Positions 14,630 to 14,884 of a stretch of 14,884 nt of DNA are shown here, piece after piece. The first letter of the stretch is position 1, and every line of letters starts with the position of its first letter. The DNA is taken from NCBI GenBank assembly GCA_050249455.1, contig JBFWQM010000134.1, positions 1-14,884 of the forward strand. Reading direction: 5' to 3'. Under the pieces are notes generated by a model. The model did no database searches. It was given only the letters and a program-made list of their open reading frames with translations, and was not told where the DNA came from. This DNA comes from JBFWQM01 sp050249455 (GTDB taxonomy: Bacteria; Pseudomonadota; Alphaproteobacteria; MPNO01; VGEU01). The position numbers were made by a program, and so were the translations under genes.

Positions 14630-14884
14630 TCAGGCCCGCGCGCCGGCGGCCTTGCGCTTGCCCAGCACGTCGAGGATGGCGCGCACGATGCCGACATAGC
14701 CGGTGCAGCGGCACAAATTGCCGGAAAGCTCCAGCCGCACCCGCTTCTCGTCCGCATCGGGCAGCCGGCGCACGATGTCGCGCGCGCTGACCAGCATGCC
14801 GGGCGTGCAGTAGCCGCACTGCAGGCCGTGGTGCTCGGTGAACGCGGTGCGCAGCTGCGCCATCACCTCGTCGTCGTCGAAGCC
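14630..14884 (-). CDS. [2Fe-2S]-binding small subunit of a molybdenum hydroxylase (CoxS/XdhA type), C-terminal part
   Basis: The minus-strand frame is open to the window edge, so the start is outside; about 84 residues are visible. HGLQCGYCTPGMLVSA and SGNLCRCTGYVGI are the CGYC...CRC motifs of the all-helical second [2Fe-2S] domain in small subunits of the xanthine oxidase / CO-dehydrogenase family. The first, plant-type ferredoxin domain would lie further along outside the window. The subunit passes electrons between the molybdopterin centre and FAD or an acceptor. The large and medium subunit genes probably lie beyond the end. Substrate cannot be told from this subunit alone. The internal ATG at 14863 and GTG at 14866 are not real starts, because homologous sequence should extend upstream. 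Confidence 0.93.
   Translation of the reverse strand, partial: GFDDDEVMAQLRTAFTEHHGLQCGYCTPGMLVSARDIVRRLPDADEKRVRLELSGNLCRCTGYVGIVRAILDVLGKRKAAGARA

Overview
The window is very GC-rich and almost fully coding. It looks chromosomal and alphaproteobacterial: the run murA - DUF2948 - hisG - hisD - UPF0262 - low-molecular-weight phosphatase - maf - RNase G is a known alphaproteobacterial order, and DUF2948 and UPF0262 are families largely confined to that class. The intergenic palindromes also resemble those common in this class. I cannot name a genus from sequence alone.

Positions 1-6713 hold housekeeping genes. The 3' end of murA (peptidoglycan) is followed at once by a DUF2948 gene. A 92-nt palindromic repeat and a possible promoter separate these from a tight block: hisG (short form), hisD, a UPF0262 gene and a LMW tyrosine-phosphatase-like gene. 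hisG/hisD and hisD/UPF0262 each overlap by 11 nt. A small membrane protein gene (DUF1772-like) lies on the opposite strand where many relatives carry infA. Then come maf and rng with a 4-nt ATGA overlap, an association also seen in E. coli.

Positions 6749-9386 hold a TrpB2-type PLP enzyme and a protein of aliphatic-amidase size in the nitrilase superfamily. In the latter the catalytic cysteine appears to be alanine while the other active-site positions are kept. A 156-nt nested palindromic element separates the two genes. This pair is the most unusual functional signal in the window.

Positions 9387-11507 hold a long leader with another palindromic element and a possible promoter, then a RhlE-like DEAD-box RNA helicase. 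It overlaps by 8 nt an infA gene encoding IF-1 with an extra basic C-terminal tail. This looks like a translationally coupled RNA-remodelling/translation unit and probably a second infA copy.

Positions 11508-14884 are more accessory. They hold a secreted right-handed beta-helix protein, a second copy of the 9.4-kb palindromic element in opposite orientation, an MFS transporter whose stop codon sits in the loop of a terminator-like hairpin, and, convergent with it, the 3' part of a CoxS-type [2Fe-2S] subunit of a molybdenum hydroxylase running off the window. No rRNA, tRNA, CRISPR array, transposase or phage gene was seen.
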